Assembly: GCA_039000515.1 (NCBI GenBank)
Contig: JBCFYV010000001.1
Span: 16,965,928 to 17,029,927 of the forward strand
Source of the DNA: Timema cristinae
Lineage: Eukaryota; Arthropoda; Insecta; Phasmatodea; Timematidae
Length of the DNA: 64,000 nucleotides
Reading direction: 5' to 3'
Position 1 is the first letter of the stretch. Every line of letters starts with the position of its first letter. The notes under the pieces are model-generated. The model did not search any database. It was not told the DNA's origin and was given only the letters and a program-made list of their open reading frames with translations. The position numbers and the translations under genes were made by a program. This document shows, piece after piece, positions 32,601 to 43,759 of this stretch.

Positions 32601-35600
32601 AACTTTTATCTAGATACTGATCGACATCACACACCAAATGGAATAATTTATCATTATAAAGTTGTAGTACTATTATAAATATATTTTTATTAAACAAAAA
32701 ATTTCTGAACTACAAGATAATTTTTTGGAGGTATTTGAGAGTTGAACTTGATTGTTATGCTCTTTGGTGGACAGAGATATTCCTTTATTCTCTATGTTTC
32801 TGGAACAGTGTATTTATATTATTTTATTTATACGCTTTGGCGGACTGTTTCTGCCCCAATATATATTATTTATTTTCAAAAATCTTACGAGGTTCTAGTC
32901 AAAATATTTATATTGAGATAAAAAAACAAAGTCCTTTCATCTACCAAAATATTGCAAAGAGTATATTATGTTTTTAATGCTTCTTTTAACACAATGGATA
33001 TAAATGACTTAAAATAAAGAGGAAGACGGACTTTTTTTGAACACCAAATGTGGCTTAACATGATAAGTGTTCTCAGCCTAGATTAAAATCAATTGTATCA
33101 CTAACTCTCTAGATCAGGAATAGATGTTTGTGTGACGCAATACACATCCCACTGACTACAGCCTACAATATTATGTGACGCAACCCAATATAACTTATCT
33201 GCATGATAGGTAGTATCGAAATTATCTAACGGGGCTTTGAAGTAATTTTATACATATTGTATTTATTAGAGAGCAGTTTTCATAGTAAAGGCTTTATAGT
33301 AAATAAAAATAATCATTTTTGCCGTCAACATTAATAACATTTTACAATATTATTACTATTATTTTATAGGTCGTGACAAGATCTATCAAGGATGACAGCT
33401 ACAGAACAGATGACTTGGCGTATGAACACGTGAAAGTAGATCTAGTAGCTTTTCTAGCTCTAAGATAAAGCACTACTGAAAATTGAACCAAAATTTCAGT
33501 TCTTTTTAAGGCACTTATATAATGAGAGGGAAGCAAATTAATTTTAAAAGTTGAGTTTGTATTACGAAATATAGATTAAACCACTTAAAACTATACTCTG
33601 GTCGTATACAATTTAAATAAAAAAACTAATTTTAGTTTATTTATCTGTGTTATTAATTAATATTTGATTTAAAATACTTAAAATAAATTTAATTTACCAT
33701 AAATACTCACTTTTATTAAATTTTTCACAAAATATTAAACAACAAATTTGGTAATTTGTGTCTGCAAACAGATTTATGGTTGGTTACAAATATTTTCTTC
33801 TGTAGCTGCTTTCTATGAATATGAATATTTGGATTCTACTAGAGTTCTAATCTAGATCTTTCAGCCATGCCTAATGACCATCTAAATCATAAAGTTCAGG
33901 CACTCATTTTATTTCAAATATTTCAATTATATTTGCAGACAAACACAATGTTAAATTTATATATTAGTGATCGTGGGTGCGACTCCAATGTAACCGCTTA
34001 GTATTTTTCCGATAGGTCTTACATTATTTAATGAAACAGTTTATATTTTAAATTTTTTTTCATGCTAATTTTTTTCTAACGAATCTAGAATGATAATATA
34101 AATTTATACCACACTATATTTCTACTCCCTATCCTCATTTTAAAACAAATTATGTTTGTAAGGTATTAAATAGGTACTATAACGTATCGATACATAAATA
34201 ACGATAAATAATTAGAATGATATATTACATTATAACGTTTTAATAAATTATATGTATTTAAACTTACTTTACATTAAATGTTCAGACTTCTTACACAAAC
34301 AAATCTTATATATATATATAAATAAATGATTTTATGCATTGGATTTTATCTTCGGTTTTGTGGTATACCGCACACTTTGAAATTTTTGTTTGTTAAGATT
34401 TTAGTTGTGCAATTTAAAAAAATAATAATTCAGTAATCTTGTTAGTAATCATCGTATAATAAATTATACAAAATGTAATTTAAATTCTTGAAGTACTTTC
34501 TTAATTCAAAATAAATTAATATAAATAATTATCTTGTTACATATGATATTTTTATTCATAGTGGGAACTAACCAAAAAGAAAAAAAAATTCTCTCATTTT
34601 ATTTCGATTTAACTATTTTGAAAATTATCTTCTTCAATTATATTTATTATCATGAATATTCCAATTTAATGAAAATTAGTATTTTTTCATAGAAATATAA
34701 TGAAACAAAATCGGGTTTCTATTAATTAATCATGCTTCAAATATCGCAGCGTTGTAAGAGTAGATTAAATAACAGTTTGTGATTGTTTGAATATGTGTTT
34801 AGTTTATTGCCGTTATGAAAATGTAGATATATTTTTAATAATATATTTATTGATAATTATTAAAGTTATATTTTCCAATTACATATATTTTAATTATAAA
34901 TATGATGGGAATAATAATTAGTTCACTCCCTAATCCCATTAAATTTTAAGGTTTACTGATTTAATAAACTAAACAACTATGTAAAGTGCATATATATAAT
35001 GATTTAATAACCTATATAAATATTCAGAGTAGAAATCTATCTAGCTCCTTAGCGTGTACTCTCTTTCTCTCCCTCTATCTTTATATATATATATACAGTG
35101 ACTCAATAAATAAGGAGGCTATATTAATATAATTATCTTGATTAAAACGTTATAGGATTAAATAATATAAATTAACTTAAAATGTTAAATGATATAGTTA
35201 TATAATATTTAAATTATTTATCTATTTACAATATATTATATAAATAGTTAGTCCAATTAAATGGTATGGCTTATGACTAATATTATAACGTGTTAATCAA
35301 GATTAGATATATATAAAGAGATGTTACAGCAAGTAAGCTCATAAATATACTGAAGCAAATAGAAATGATTCAATTGATGAAAAATAAAACCAACCCCAAA
35401 AAATTCCATACAAATAATATATAGGCCTACTAAAACATCTTGTGGCGTCATAACGTACCTAACGTAAAATGGCTGTAGCAGCTAGGCTAGGAACGAAGAT
35501 AGCATGCACGAAACTATTATAATATTTAAATTTAAACTCTATAACAACCACCTCTCCTACGAACTAATATCCTGAAAATTACCAGACTACGCCACATGCC

Positions 35601-35696
35601 AGGGATGAGAATGTAGGGTCCACGTATGCTAGTTAGATCAGTGATGTCACGCTGATATGTGTTATCTGTTAAAGCGACAGAGCACGTAGAAGTAGA
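32601..35696. other. A+T-rich intronic DNA; one copy of dispersed element F
   Basis: Very A+T-rich, with a short (TA) run at about 34310-34320. Element F is recognisable at 33335-33460 (GATGACTTGGCGTATGAACA, then CGTGAAAGTAGATCTAGTA). No gene seen on either strand. Confidence 0.5.
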
Positions 35697-35787
35697 ATGG
35701 ACATCGCTAGGGAAATATTAATTAATTTTACATGCTTAGTTTTAGTAGGTTTATGTTCGAAGCCTAACTATGGTAGCCAAACTGGAG
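35697..35787 (+). CDS. Possible signal-peptide first exon (hypothetical)
   Basis: ATG at 35697 begins MDIAREILINFTCLVLVGLC, a short N-terminus followed by a hydrophobic stretch and a Cys like a secretory signal, then SKPNYGSQTG. At 35787 the coding sequence meets AG-GTAATT, a reasonable splice donor, leaving one base over. The 250 bp upstream are less A+T-rich than average, as a promoter or 5-prime UTR might be. No downstream exon could be recognised on the plus strand. If real, it is a gene nested in the opposite-strand intron. It may equally be chance. Confidence 0.2.
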
Positions 35788-36069
35788 GTAATTTCATGTC
35801 AGAAAGTTTATCCAGGGTTATTATTTATTGTTATGATCTGTTGGCAGCGCTGTTAGCTTTGGACAACGTAGGCAGCGTTTTTTTTTTAAATCTTGCCTCC
35901 GTGGCTGATTACTGCAGAAAAGTAAATGTCAGTTTTAATCAGAATATATAGTTAGTTCTGTGAACAGAAGACCTACTTTTTTTATTAGACTCTATTAAAA
36001 CAATTATATTATAGCTTGTCTTAGTATTCGGTTTGTATGTGATAATATTTAATTATAAAATAATTGTTT

Positions 36070-36410
36070 AGAAACATTTAAAAAATACATATTCGATCCG
36101 TATTCCACTCGAAAAATTCTACATATGAAAATATCTATTTGAATTCCTATTGGTACATTTTAATTTTTTTTATGTTTAATTTGGATTCGTTTAAAATAAT
36201 TCTAAATATGAAAATATCTATTTGTATTCGTATTGGAAGTAATTTTTTTAAGAATATTCTATCCGTATTCGGTTAAAAGACTCTAAATAAGAAGATATAT
36301 ATTTAGATTCATTTTGGAACCATTTTAGTTTTTTTTAAATATTGGATTCGTATTTGATTAAAAACATTTTAGATATAAAAATATTCAATCCGGATTCGAT
36401 TCAAGATCGT
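36070..36410. repeat. Degenerate tandem repeat, about 85-bp unit, four copies
   Basis: CTAAATATGAAAATATCTATTTG-like phrases recur at about 36119, 36203, 36290 and 36370, each with a following ATTCGTATTGG-like phrase. The units are strongly diverged. Confidence 0.7.
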
Positions 36411-36639
36411 ACATCTTGGTTTCTAACATACTAAAATTACTGTCATGTAATGGTTAGTATAAAAGACACTCCTAAATAGTTCTTATTCTCTTGTGTGCGC
36501 CACCTGTTGAGTTGTAATCCTTCATTCGTAAAGCACCGTATAACCAATAGTAGCAGCGACCTTGTGACAACTGGATCCATCAATTATTATCGTTCCAACG
36601 GTCTAGCGTTCGTTTCTTTCAGTTAATAGCAACCCGATT

Positions 36640-36885
36640 AGGTGACCGCGTGGTCTAACGTGCGGCTCTCGTCTAAGACTAGACATACTAGGGCGGGGAG
36701 ATTGGGGTTCGATACCAGTCGTGTGTACTGAGGGTGATTTTTCCTAAATGGTTTACCATTATGTCTCCATGAAAATGTGGGTGTACTTCCTCTAAATTAA
36801 ACCTTCTTAATCCCTGACACATTTGTGTAATTAGTACATGAGCGTATAGCCTGAAGGGGTAGTAGGACGTTGTGCAAAATAACCC
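36640..36885 (+). repeat. SINE family A copy
   Basis: Head TAGGTGACCGCGTGGTCTAA, B-box GGGTTCGATACC-like, body, and tail TAGCCTGAAGGGGTAGTAGG. Confidence 0.8.
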
Positions 36886-37009
36886 AACAGGACCAAGGGC
36901 ACCAATATTCTTGAAGGCTATCTATAGATTTAAAAACATTAATTTATGTATAGTTATATTTAATTATATATCCATAAATATATCCAAAAATATTTTTTTA
37001 GTGCCTTGT

Positions 37010-37210
37010 TTCAATACCTGATTTGGTTATACGCATAAGATACTAATCACGCTAATAATCTCAGAATAAATAATGTCGAATTGGGAGAAAGTTAACGTGC
37101 ATTTGTTTGGAGGGAGAGTGCGAAAGCATTTAGGGAAAACCACCCATGGTACAAAAAACCAGTATTTTAATCCCGAATTCTCCGGCATCGTCCGTATAGT
37201 CCAGAACTAT
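37010..37210 (-). repeat. SINE family A fragment
   Basis: On the minus strand shows the body (CTCCCTCCAAACAAATGC) and part of the tail (CTTATGCGTATAACC); the head is degraded. Confidence 0.6.
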
Positions 37211-37316
37211 TCAATTAATTATCCAAGTGGGCTACTTCATAAAGAAAAAATCATAGTATTTGGTGGGCCAACAATTAAATTTAATCTGACCGTAGTTTTG
37301 AACGTTATTATAATAT

Positions 37317-37548
37317 CACCCACCTCGGTGGCCAAGTTAGCTAATGCGTCAGTTTCGTGTTTAGCTAGACTACCAACGATGAGGAGACATCGCTCGGGTG
37401 AACTGGGGTGGCTATCCCTAAATGGTTTTACCACTCTCCTGCCACGCAAATTAGGATTCACTTCTTATAAATTATACCTTCCCAATTCCTAACCCATTGG
37501 CATAATTAGTACTTAAGCGTATAGCCCAAACGGGTAGTAAGACGCGGT
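37317..37548 (+). repeat. SINE family A copy, internal deletion
   Basis: Head CACCTCGGTGGCCAAGTTAG, a shortened B-box region, body CCACTCTCCTGCCACGCAAA and tail ATAGCCCAAACGGGTAGTAA followed by GACGCGGTG. Overlapping frames on both strands here are SINE by-products. Its CCTCGGTGGC head resembles the copies at 48038 and 55438. Confidence 0.8.
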
Positions 37549-38105
37549 GGTGTGTGTATATATATGTATATATATTAGAGTATCCTTTCACATAATAAAG
37601 GGAGGTAAAAAGTAAAACGTAGTATATTTTATCATACATTTGGTCTATTTAGGGTGAAATTAAATATAAAAATGTTAGAAAAATACTAGCAAATATGAAC
37701 AAGTAAATCATGTCGAAATCATTTAAACGTATATCGTCATAATTCATACATAGATCATGAATGAGAAAAGTAACACTCTTGGTCTCTTATCACCTTGTAA
37801 AAATTTGGTCATACGTTATCACAGCTATTCAAAGACAGTTTTCAGGCCACTTATTTTCCATTGAGGTCCGGGTGTTGTAATGGATAGCATTCATATGCGA
37901 AGAGGAATATTCACAAGAATACGTAGACCTGATAATAAGAACAAAGTAAAACTTTTTTTTTTACGTTTGTAAACATGTTTGAATCATTGTCAATCCAGAA
38001 ATGCCCACACTTACATCTTGAAAGTGATCACTCAATGCCGATGATGATCTTAAATAATTTAATTTTATCTGAAAAAAGTCCATCGTCAATTAAAGGTAAA
38101 AGCTG
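37549..38105. other. Intronic DNA without recognised content
   Basis: A short TA/TG run lies at 37551-37575. Nothing else seen. Confidence 0.4.
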
Positions 38106-39107
38106 TCAACCTCTCCCAGAAAAATTTCGTCCCTCGATCTTGAATGAATTCTTAACAACTTTAATCATTTCTTTAGCAATGTCTAAGAATTTAAATTGGT
38201 CCTCAAAGTTTTTCTTCGGACTAATAAATAAATTAATTATAACAGGTCCAACACTCTTTGACCAAACAAAGAATTTCCCCAATTTTAAAGAAAATATTGC
38301 AAGTTTTTCTTGAAATGCATCTAGATTTTCAAACAGAACAAATAATACGTTTATATTTTTCTTGAAGTTTGCTCTACACCACATTAGTGTGACAAAATAC
38401 ATCGATTAATAACTTAATTTTACACACAAAATCTTAATCATGAAGCGAGTTTTGGGATTCTGCACCTCATTTTAGAATTGAAGATCCAATAAATACGACT
38501 GTCTCATTTTTGAATTCAATAAAGCCTTTTCAGATCTTTATCCTTACTTAACTGACAATTAACAATATGAATAAAAATATTTTTTAGTTATACTGATATT
38601 TATGATAATTTGTGAAACATCTGGTACTGAAGGCTGTACTTAATTCTAGCATGGCTAACAATTTTCCCAATATTCTCCATCACTTAATTTGTCACCCTAA
38701 AGTCTGGCTCACTATATACTTTGGTGAATAATCGAGTGTAAAGATTGCATCTCTGAAGTTGTTACTCCTGAAATTACACCACTGGCTCTTCCCGTCATGG
38801 AGGGATCTCCATCCGTTACAGCGAGACAACTCGTATACAGATCTATTTCGTTTTCGGTGGAAAAGTTTTAATTTATTTCGAAGGTAACATCTCCAGTAAT
38901 ATTTTCTTTCAGAAAAAGTGGTGCTAATAACTCTTCACGAAAATGGATACAGTCAAAATAATGCGCACATTTTCTGAACTCGTTGATATCCGTGGGATCT
39001 GTCAACTTGTCAACTGCCATCAATATCATTTCTGTCCAGTCAACATTTATCAGGATTATGTTAAATGTTTCTGATCCAAGAATTTCGATTCCAAGAGCTA
39101 TAGCCAT
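38106..39107 (-). pseudogene. Degenerate hAT-like (GTF2IRD2/ZBED5-type) transposase relic
   Basis: Minus-strand frames with several stops carry the family landmarks in order: AVDKLTDPTDINEF, then YFDCIHFREELLAPLFLKE followed by NITGDV, then CLAVTDGDPSMTGRASGVIS, then QSLHSIIHQSI (matching the usual LH-IIHQ box), and further on FENLDAFQEKLAIFS and FEDQFKFLDI. A stop sits before NFSTENEIDL, and after the LHSIIHQSI box the frame breaks into TAG TGA, so the gene is dead. The N-terminal part would lie above 39107, where a tandem repeat now stands. The motifs are visible in the sequence; the assignment to domesticated or transposon hAT-type proteins is from family knowledge. It lies inside intron 1 in the same orientation as the peptide gene. 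Confidence 0.7.
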
Positions 39108-39184
39108 TTATGACATTGGGAATTGTTCAATGGACGAAATTACATTTGATTTAGTTTTTTATTCAATAATTACTTTGTTTGATA

Positions 39185-39395
39185 GTTCTATCATTCAATC
39201 TTTTTTTTTATTTCGGATAGTCTTTTATCATTTAGGACAGTGTTTGATAATTTTGGACAATCTTTTATCAATTCAGAGAGTATATTATCATTTTGTACCT
39301 TCTTTTTACATTTAGGACAGTATTTTATCATTTTGGATTATCTTTTATAATTTCAGACAATCTGTTATTTCAGACAGTATTATATTATTTCGGAA
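39185..39395. repeat. Degenerate tandem repeat, about 23-bp unit
   Basis: Repeated phrases such as CTTTTATCATTTAGGACAGT and TTTTGGACAATCTTTTATCA recur about eight times. Confidence 0.75.
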
Positions 39396-39890
39396 TCGGT
39401 AAAGGTCCTTATCTCTCCAGTTAAAAGCTGGGCCATTAACAAGGACAACGCGGTAGAATAATAATTCTTCTTCGATAGAAAACTTTCAAAAAATCAACTT
39501 TTGAGATACGAAACACTGAATCGTCCGGATACAATTTTTCAAAAGATTTATGTTTACTTTTATAAAGTCTTTTTCCAGTTTTATTCCTTGATCGTGGGCA
39601 TGCATTCATTGCAAAAAAAAACACATTGGCTTGGAGTAAGGTGTGTTTGGCAATACAAATACATAATTATTAGGACAATAAGTGTTAAAACAACAATATT
39701 CATAAGCTATCTTTTATTTCTTGCTGCTCAAAGTTGATATTTGCCATCCCAGAGAAAGAACGAACAAACTTATAGTACATGCTATAAATCTTAGAAGAAA
39801 CGCACTACAAGGAACGCACAAACAATAAGACTAGCAAATATCGTCTGTTGAGACGTCTACTGCCGTGGAGAGCTGGGTAGGGAGTAAATA
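39396..39890. other. Intronic DNA without recognised content
   Basis: A 62-codon minus-strand frame (39436-39624) is rich in Lys/Arg but shows no domain I know; it could be further transposase relic. Confidence 0.3.
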
Positions 39891-40645
39891 AGTGGTGATG
39901 TGAACAGCTGTGTGTAGGAGACAAGTGGTGCTGTGAACAGCTGTGTGTAGGAGATAAGTGGTGCTGTGAACAGCTGTGTGTAGGAGATAAGTGGTGCTAT
40001 GCACAGCTGTGTGTAGGAGATAAGTGGTGCTGTGAACAGCTATGTGTAGGAGATAAGTGGTGCTATGCACAGCTGTGTGTAGGAGATAAGTGGTGCTGTG
40101 AACAGCTGTGTGTAGGAGATAAGTGGTGCTGTGAACAGCTGTGTGTAGGAGATAAGTGGTGCTGTGAACAGCTATGTGTAGGAGATAAGTGGTGTTGTGA
40201 ACAGCTGTGTGTAGGAGATAAGTGGTGCTATGCACAGCTGTGTGTAGGAGATAAGTGGTGCTATGCACAGCTGTGTGTAGGAGATAAGTGGTGATGTGAA
40301 CAGCTATGTGTAGGAGATAAGTGTGCTGTGAACAGCTGTGTGTAGGAGATAAGTGGTGATGTGAACAGCTGTGTGTAGGAGATAAGTGGTGCTATGCACA
40401 GCTGTGTGTAGGAGATAAGTGGTGCTGTGAACAGCTGTGTGTAGGAGATAAGTGGTGCTGTGAACAGCTGTGTGTAGGAGATAAGTGGTGCTGTGAACAG
40501 CTATGTGTAGGAGATAAGTGGTGTTGTGAACAGCTGTGTGTAGGAGATAAGTGGTGCTGTGCACAGCTGTGTAGAGGAAAGAAGTGGTGCTGTGCATAAC
40601 TGTGTATAAGGTAGAAGGGGTGTTGTGCACTGATGTGTGTAGGAA
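39891..40645. repeat. Minisatellite, 33-bp unit, about 22 copies
   Basis: Unit ACAGCTGTGTGTAGGAGATA then AGTGGTGCTGTGA. Copies alternate between GCTGTGAAC and GCTATGCAC variants, giving a patchy higher-order pattern. As 33 is divisible by three, the minus strand is open with a THR/TYR/LEU/HIS-rich 11-residue repeat; I consider that frame a by-product of the array. Lies inside intron 1. Confidence 0.95.
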
Positions 40646-41214
40646 TGAAGTCGTGTTGATCGTGCCTGGAAATCTGCATTGTTCAAGACCAAATGCAAAA
40701 ATATCTTATACGACTCTTCTCCAGTGATGGCCTGACTTTTAATTCACGAGCCACACTCTGTGGGGTTTGGTGGGCTGGATCAGGAGTGTGGTACACTTAC
40801 TGAGTAACACTGGTCTAGTCTATTGCAAGAGTGACACCTTAAACATTTGCAAAAAAATATATAATAATAATGACGTAGATGTTACCCCTGACCGCAATCC
40901 ATCACTTTATACTTTCACCTCAGTCCATCCCCTTCAAGAAAAGTTGTTTACACCCCCACCCCTTTCCCCCACCCCTTTCCCCCAACACGTCCAACCAACA
41001 TTGGAGTCTAGTGGTATCCATCATTGTTGTCTCATAACTTTAACGCGTATTTCATGAGGAGTATAACGACTTGTTTTCTCTAATATAGCAAGGCGTTATG
41101 TTACATTGTTATATCATTTACTGACCCGCCCCTCTTTTTTTGAGCTATAGTAGGGAATAAGTAGAAATAAACAATTGGTATGACCAACGTATTTTTTTGA
41201 AACGTCGGCATCGA
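40646..41214. other. Intronic DNA without recognised content
   Basis: Contains a pyrimidine-rich CCCCACCCCTTTCCC repeat near 40950-40985. No gene seen. Confidence 0.4.
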
Positions 41215-41340
41215 TAACATTTAATTATTTTATTAGTATTATTTTATTGCCATTGATAATATCTATAAAATGTGACCACAGTAGATCACATGACTTGACG
41301 TATGGATGAATACGTGAAAGTAGATATATAATTTAACAAT
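41215..41340 (+). repeat. Dispersed element F copy
   Basis: Carries AGTAGATCACATGACTTGAC followed by GTATGGATGAATACGTGAAA, as in the copies at 13915, 33335, 54610 and 59165. Confidence 0.55.
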
Positions 41341-41342
41341 AT

Positions 41343-41568
41343 GTATTACTACCTGTTTAGGCTATACGCATATCTACTAATTACGCGAATTATTTAGAGA
41401 GGAGTAAGGTTGAATTTAGAGGAAGTATTTGCGTGGAAAAAGAGTGAAAAATGATTTTGGAAAATTCACCTTTGGTACATCCGATTGGAACTTGAACCCA
41501 GATTTTCTCATCATCGGCATTCCAGTATTTTATAAGAGCAACATATTATATCATTCGGCTACAGAAGT
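41343..41568 (-). repeat. SINE family A copy
   Basis: On the minus strand: B-box GGTTCAAGTTCCAATCGG-like, body TTTTTCCACGCAAATACTTC and tail GCCTAAACAGGTAGTAAT. Its end lies about 60 bp below the exon 1 splice donor. Confidence 0.75.
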
Positions 41569-41625
41569 TGTAAGTTTTTTCTAAAAGGTCTGAAAGGCTT
41601 CAACATTAATTATTAGTCTATCTAC

Positions 41626-41887
41626 CTGGGAAGGTCGAAGAGACGAAGTGATGGGTGCCGCTGGGAGTACCCAGTGTAAACAGAGTTTTCAGCTCGTTGT
41701 AACTTTCCTCGTCGCTCGGAAGTCCCAAGGACGTCTCAACCTCTGGTTGACCTCTGTCGCGGTGACCTTGAGTGCGCAGCAGCGCGCGCAGAATCTCCTC
41801 CTCGGTAGGCAGCATGTTGTCTTCAAGGTCGGGCAAACTCAAGGCTTCCTGAGCGCATGCGCAGATCAGGAGTAGCCAAAGCATCAT
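41626..41887 (-). CDS. Multi-copy neuropeptide precursor, exon 1 (signal peptide and acidic propeptide)
   Basis: ATG at 41887 begins MMLWLLLICACAQEALS, a classical short hydrophobic signal peptide with a likely cleavage before LPDLEDN. The remaining ~70 residues are acidic and include EEEILRALLRTQG and a Glu/Ser-rich stretch, with no dibasic site, as expected for a propeptide. The exon ends TTC CCA G at a CCCAG-GTAGAT donor, leaving one base, which matches the exon 2 acceptor (27320) and produces Glu. The ATG directly follows a CAG acceptor (ATGTGTCATATGTCCAG), so a 5-prime UTR exon probably lies further upstream; the frame can be extended upstream only through a GTG and has no other in-frame ATG nearby. 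Linking it to exons 2 and 3 is inference from strand, phase and precursor layout; alternatively it begins a different secreted protein. Confidence 0.7.
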
Positions 41888-42107
41888 CTGGACATATGAC
41901 ACATAATATTTAAAACGTAAAGCGATTATTTTCTACAGTAACTCTTTTCGTTCTACCCAAACAATTTTAATTTTTTTTAATGAGCGCTTATATAATTAGC
42001 ATGTGTTCGAAAAGTTCAAGTTAAAAAAAATATTCAATGGCGAAGCCGCAGTTTTAGAAAACAATTATTTATTTCGTCAGAAATTTTTCAAGTTCTATCA
42101 CACCGAC
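41888..42107. other. Upstream flank of peptide-gene exon 1
   Basis: Probably intron 5-prime to the start-codon exon, because a splice acceptor abuts the ATG. No promoter or leader exon could be recognised. Confidence 0.35.
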
Positions 42108-42300
42108 TTTAAGTCTACATAATCGAAGATTCAAATCCTAGAGGTGAATTGAGGATTTTCTCTCTCAAAATAATTTCCCACTCTCTTTCTCTACGTGAAT
42201 TAGGGTACATTTCCCTTTAGATTTTACCTTACTCAGATTTACTCCGTTAGCGTGATTGAATGTGAATAGCCCAGATGGGAAAGGAAATACGGGGCATAAA
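42108..42300 (+). repeat. SINE family A copy
   Basis: B-box GATTCAAATCCTAG, body CCCACTCTCTTTCTCTACGT and tail ATAGCCCAGATGGGAAAGGA. The head is lost. Confidence 0.65.
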
Positions 42301-43759
42301 GAATATAAAGAAAATTTCTCAGTCATGACTTAATGAATTATTTTACTTTCATTCTTCGAGTCAGTATTATTTTTAATTCATCATATAGGAAAGTAAAAAT
42401 GCGATTGTAAAAGAATGATTATATGACAGACTAACCGTTTAATGGATTTTTTTAAACTTTATATTCAAATTTTATATGCTCACAGCTCAGTGTTTTAAAA
42501 AAAAAATTATTCTTACCCACAAATTAAGAGTACTTAATGATTTTTTTTTTAAATTTGAATTATTTTGTAAATGACTTGTGACATTTACAACAATTGATAT
42601 CTTAGGAATGTTTGACATAGCAAATAACACTGTATACTTATTTTGGGGGTAGTTTTCTAATGATGATTTTGGAAAATTTGAATTTTTCCTGAAATGGTTC
42701 TAAGGATTTTTTTAAAATGAGTATCTGAGGAGTGTTTAAGAATTTATTTTCATTTTTATATTAATAAAATATAATTTGAACTTTAATTTACTGATAACTG
42801 ATTTCTTTTTAAATTTCGTTGGAAACTATAAGACACTAATTATGTGAAATTTATGCCATTCCATAAACTTTTTGTACCCCTCTTTGCCTCATTCTCAGTG
42901 TCACGTGGTTTTGACAACCTTTCTCTCTAAGTAGTCTTTAAATTACTCCTCTCTAGTCTACTTTTATTCACATATATTTTTCCCTGCTCTATCCTACCCG
43001 GGATAAAGTACATTGGCTTCGACCAGTCACATACACACTAGCTTATATTAGCTGCACATGTGGAGATAGTTTGGGTTATAGCTACCAACAGATGGGAGCT
43101 TGGAATCACTTAACCACATTTCTTTCCTTATTTGGCTATACCTCCTTCATCGCCCTGTCTTTGTCCTTCTCTGGGTTAAAAATGCTCTTTAATTAACCAG
43201 AAGCCTTAGAGTCCCGTCGGGAGATTCCCAAATGTAATAAATAAATTATATAAAAAAATATTGTACAAACTTAGGTTTACTCAAATATCTTATAATCTAT
43301 TACAGTTTTTACTATTATGTACAGTACCACTCTAGTTTACAATAGAATGTTCAAAAATATGTTTTCAGTAAACTTCCCTCGAATAAGATTTTCTCAGGGA
43401 ACTAAATATATAATTTTGTTAGTCAAATTAAACACCTTTCATAAACACTAAACAAAATGACTAAATCAATTTTTTAAATATTAAATTTTCAAAAATCAGT
43501 CGAATTTAAACTTACCTGGAATTATTTGTGTTTGGTAAAAATAAAAAAATATATATACATATTTATTTTGTTAAACAATCTTATTTCACAAAAGAGCCTA
43601 AAGCCATACCCCCTGACCCCGTAAAAGAATGGAATTTTCTCAATTTCCTTAATTTTAAAGCTAAAACCAAATCATAGACCGCCTCGAGATATTACCATAT
43701 AATATATAACTAACAAGTACGAAATAAATTCATAGCAGTTTATGTTCTTATTGTCCGAA
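42301..43759. other. Intergenic A+T-rich DNA
   Basis: A GC-richer stretch at 42860-43210 (CTACCCGGGATAAAGTACAT, TTAACCAGAAGCC) has no open frame or repeat partner in the window. Nothing else is recognisable. Confidence 0.4.

Larger units (their letters stand above)
27321..41625 (-). other. Intron 1 of the peptide gene (14.3 kb)
   Basis: Inferred from phase-compatible splice sites: donor CCCAG-GTAGAT at 41626/41625 and acceptor CCTAG at 27321. It contains a fragment of the 93-bp satellite, 29-bp and 33-bp minisatellites, SINEs of families A and B and a transposase relic. The link between exon 1 and exon 2 rests on strand, phase and protein logic, not on transcript data. Confidence 0.6.

Noticed and set aside
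37073..37492. 139-codon plus-strand frame and its antisense partner
   Set aside because: Spans two family A SINE copies; the same text appears in other SINEs without an open frame.
37975..38313. 112-codon plus-strand frame
   Set aside because: Antisense to the transposase relic, whose conserved motifs are on the minus strand.
39831..40679. Minus-strand frames of 95-145 codons with an 11-residue repeat
   Set aside because: By-product of the 33-bp minisatellite; several frames stay open simultaneously and codon use follows the DNA repeat.
41648..41875. 75-codon plus-strand frame
   Set aside because: Antisense shadow of exon 1; the minus strand has the signal peptide and splice sites.
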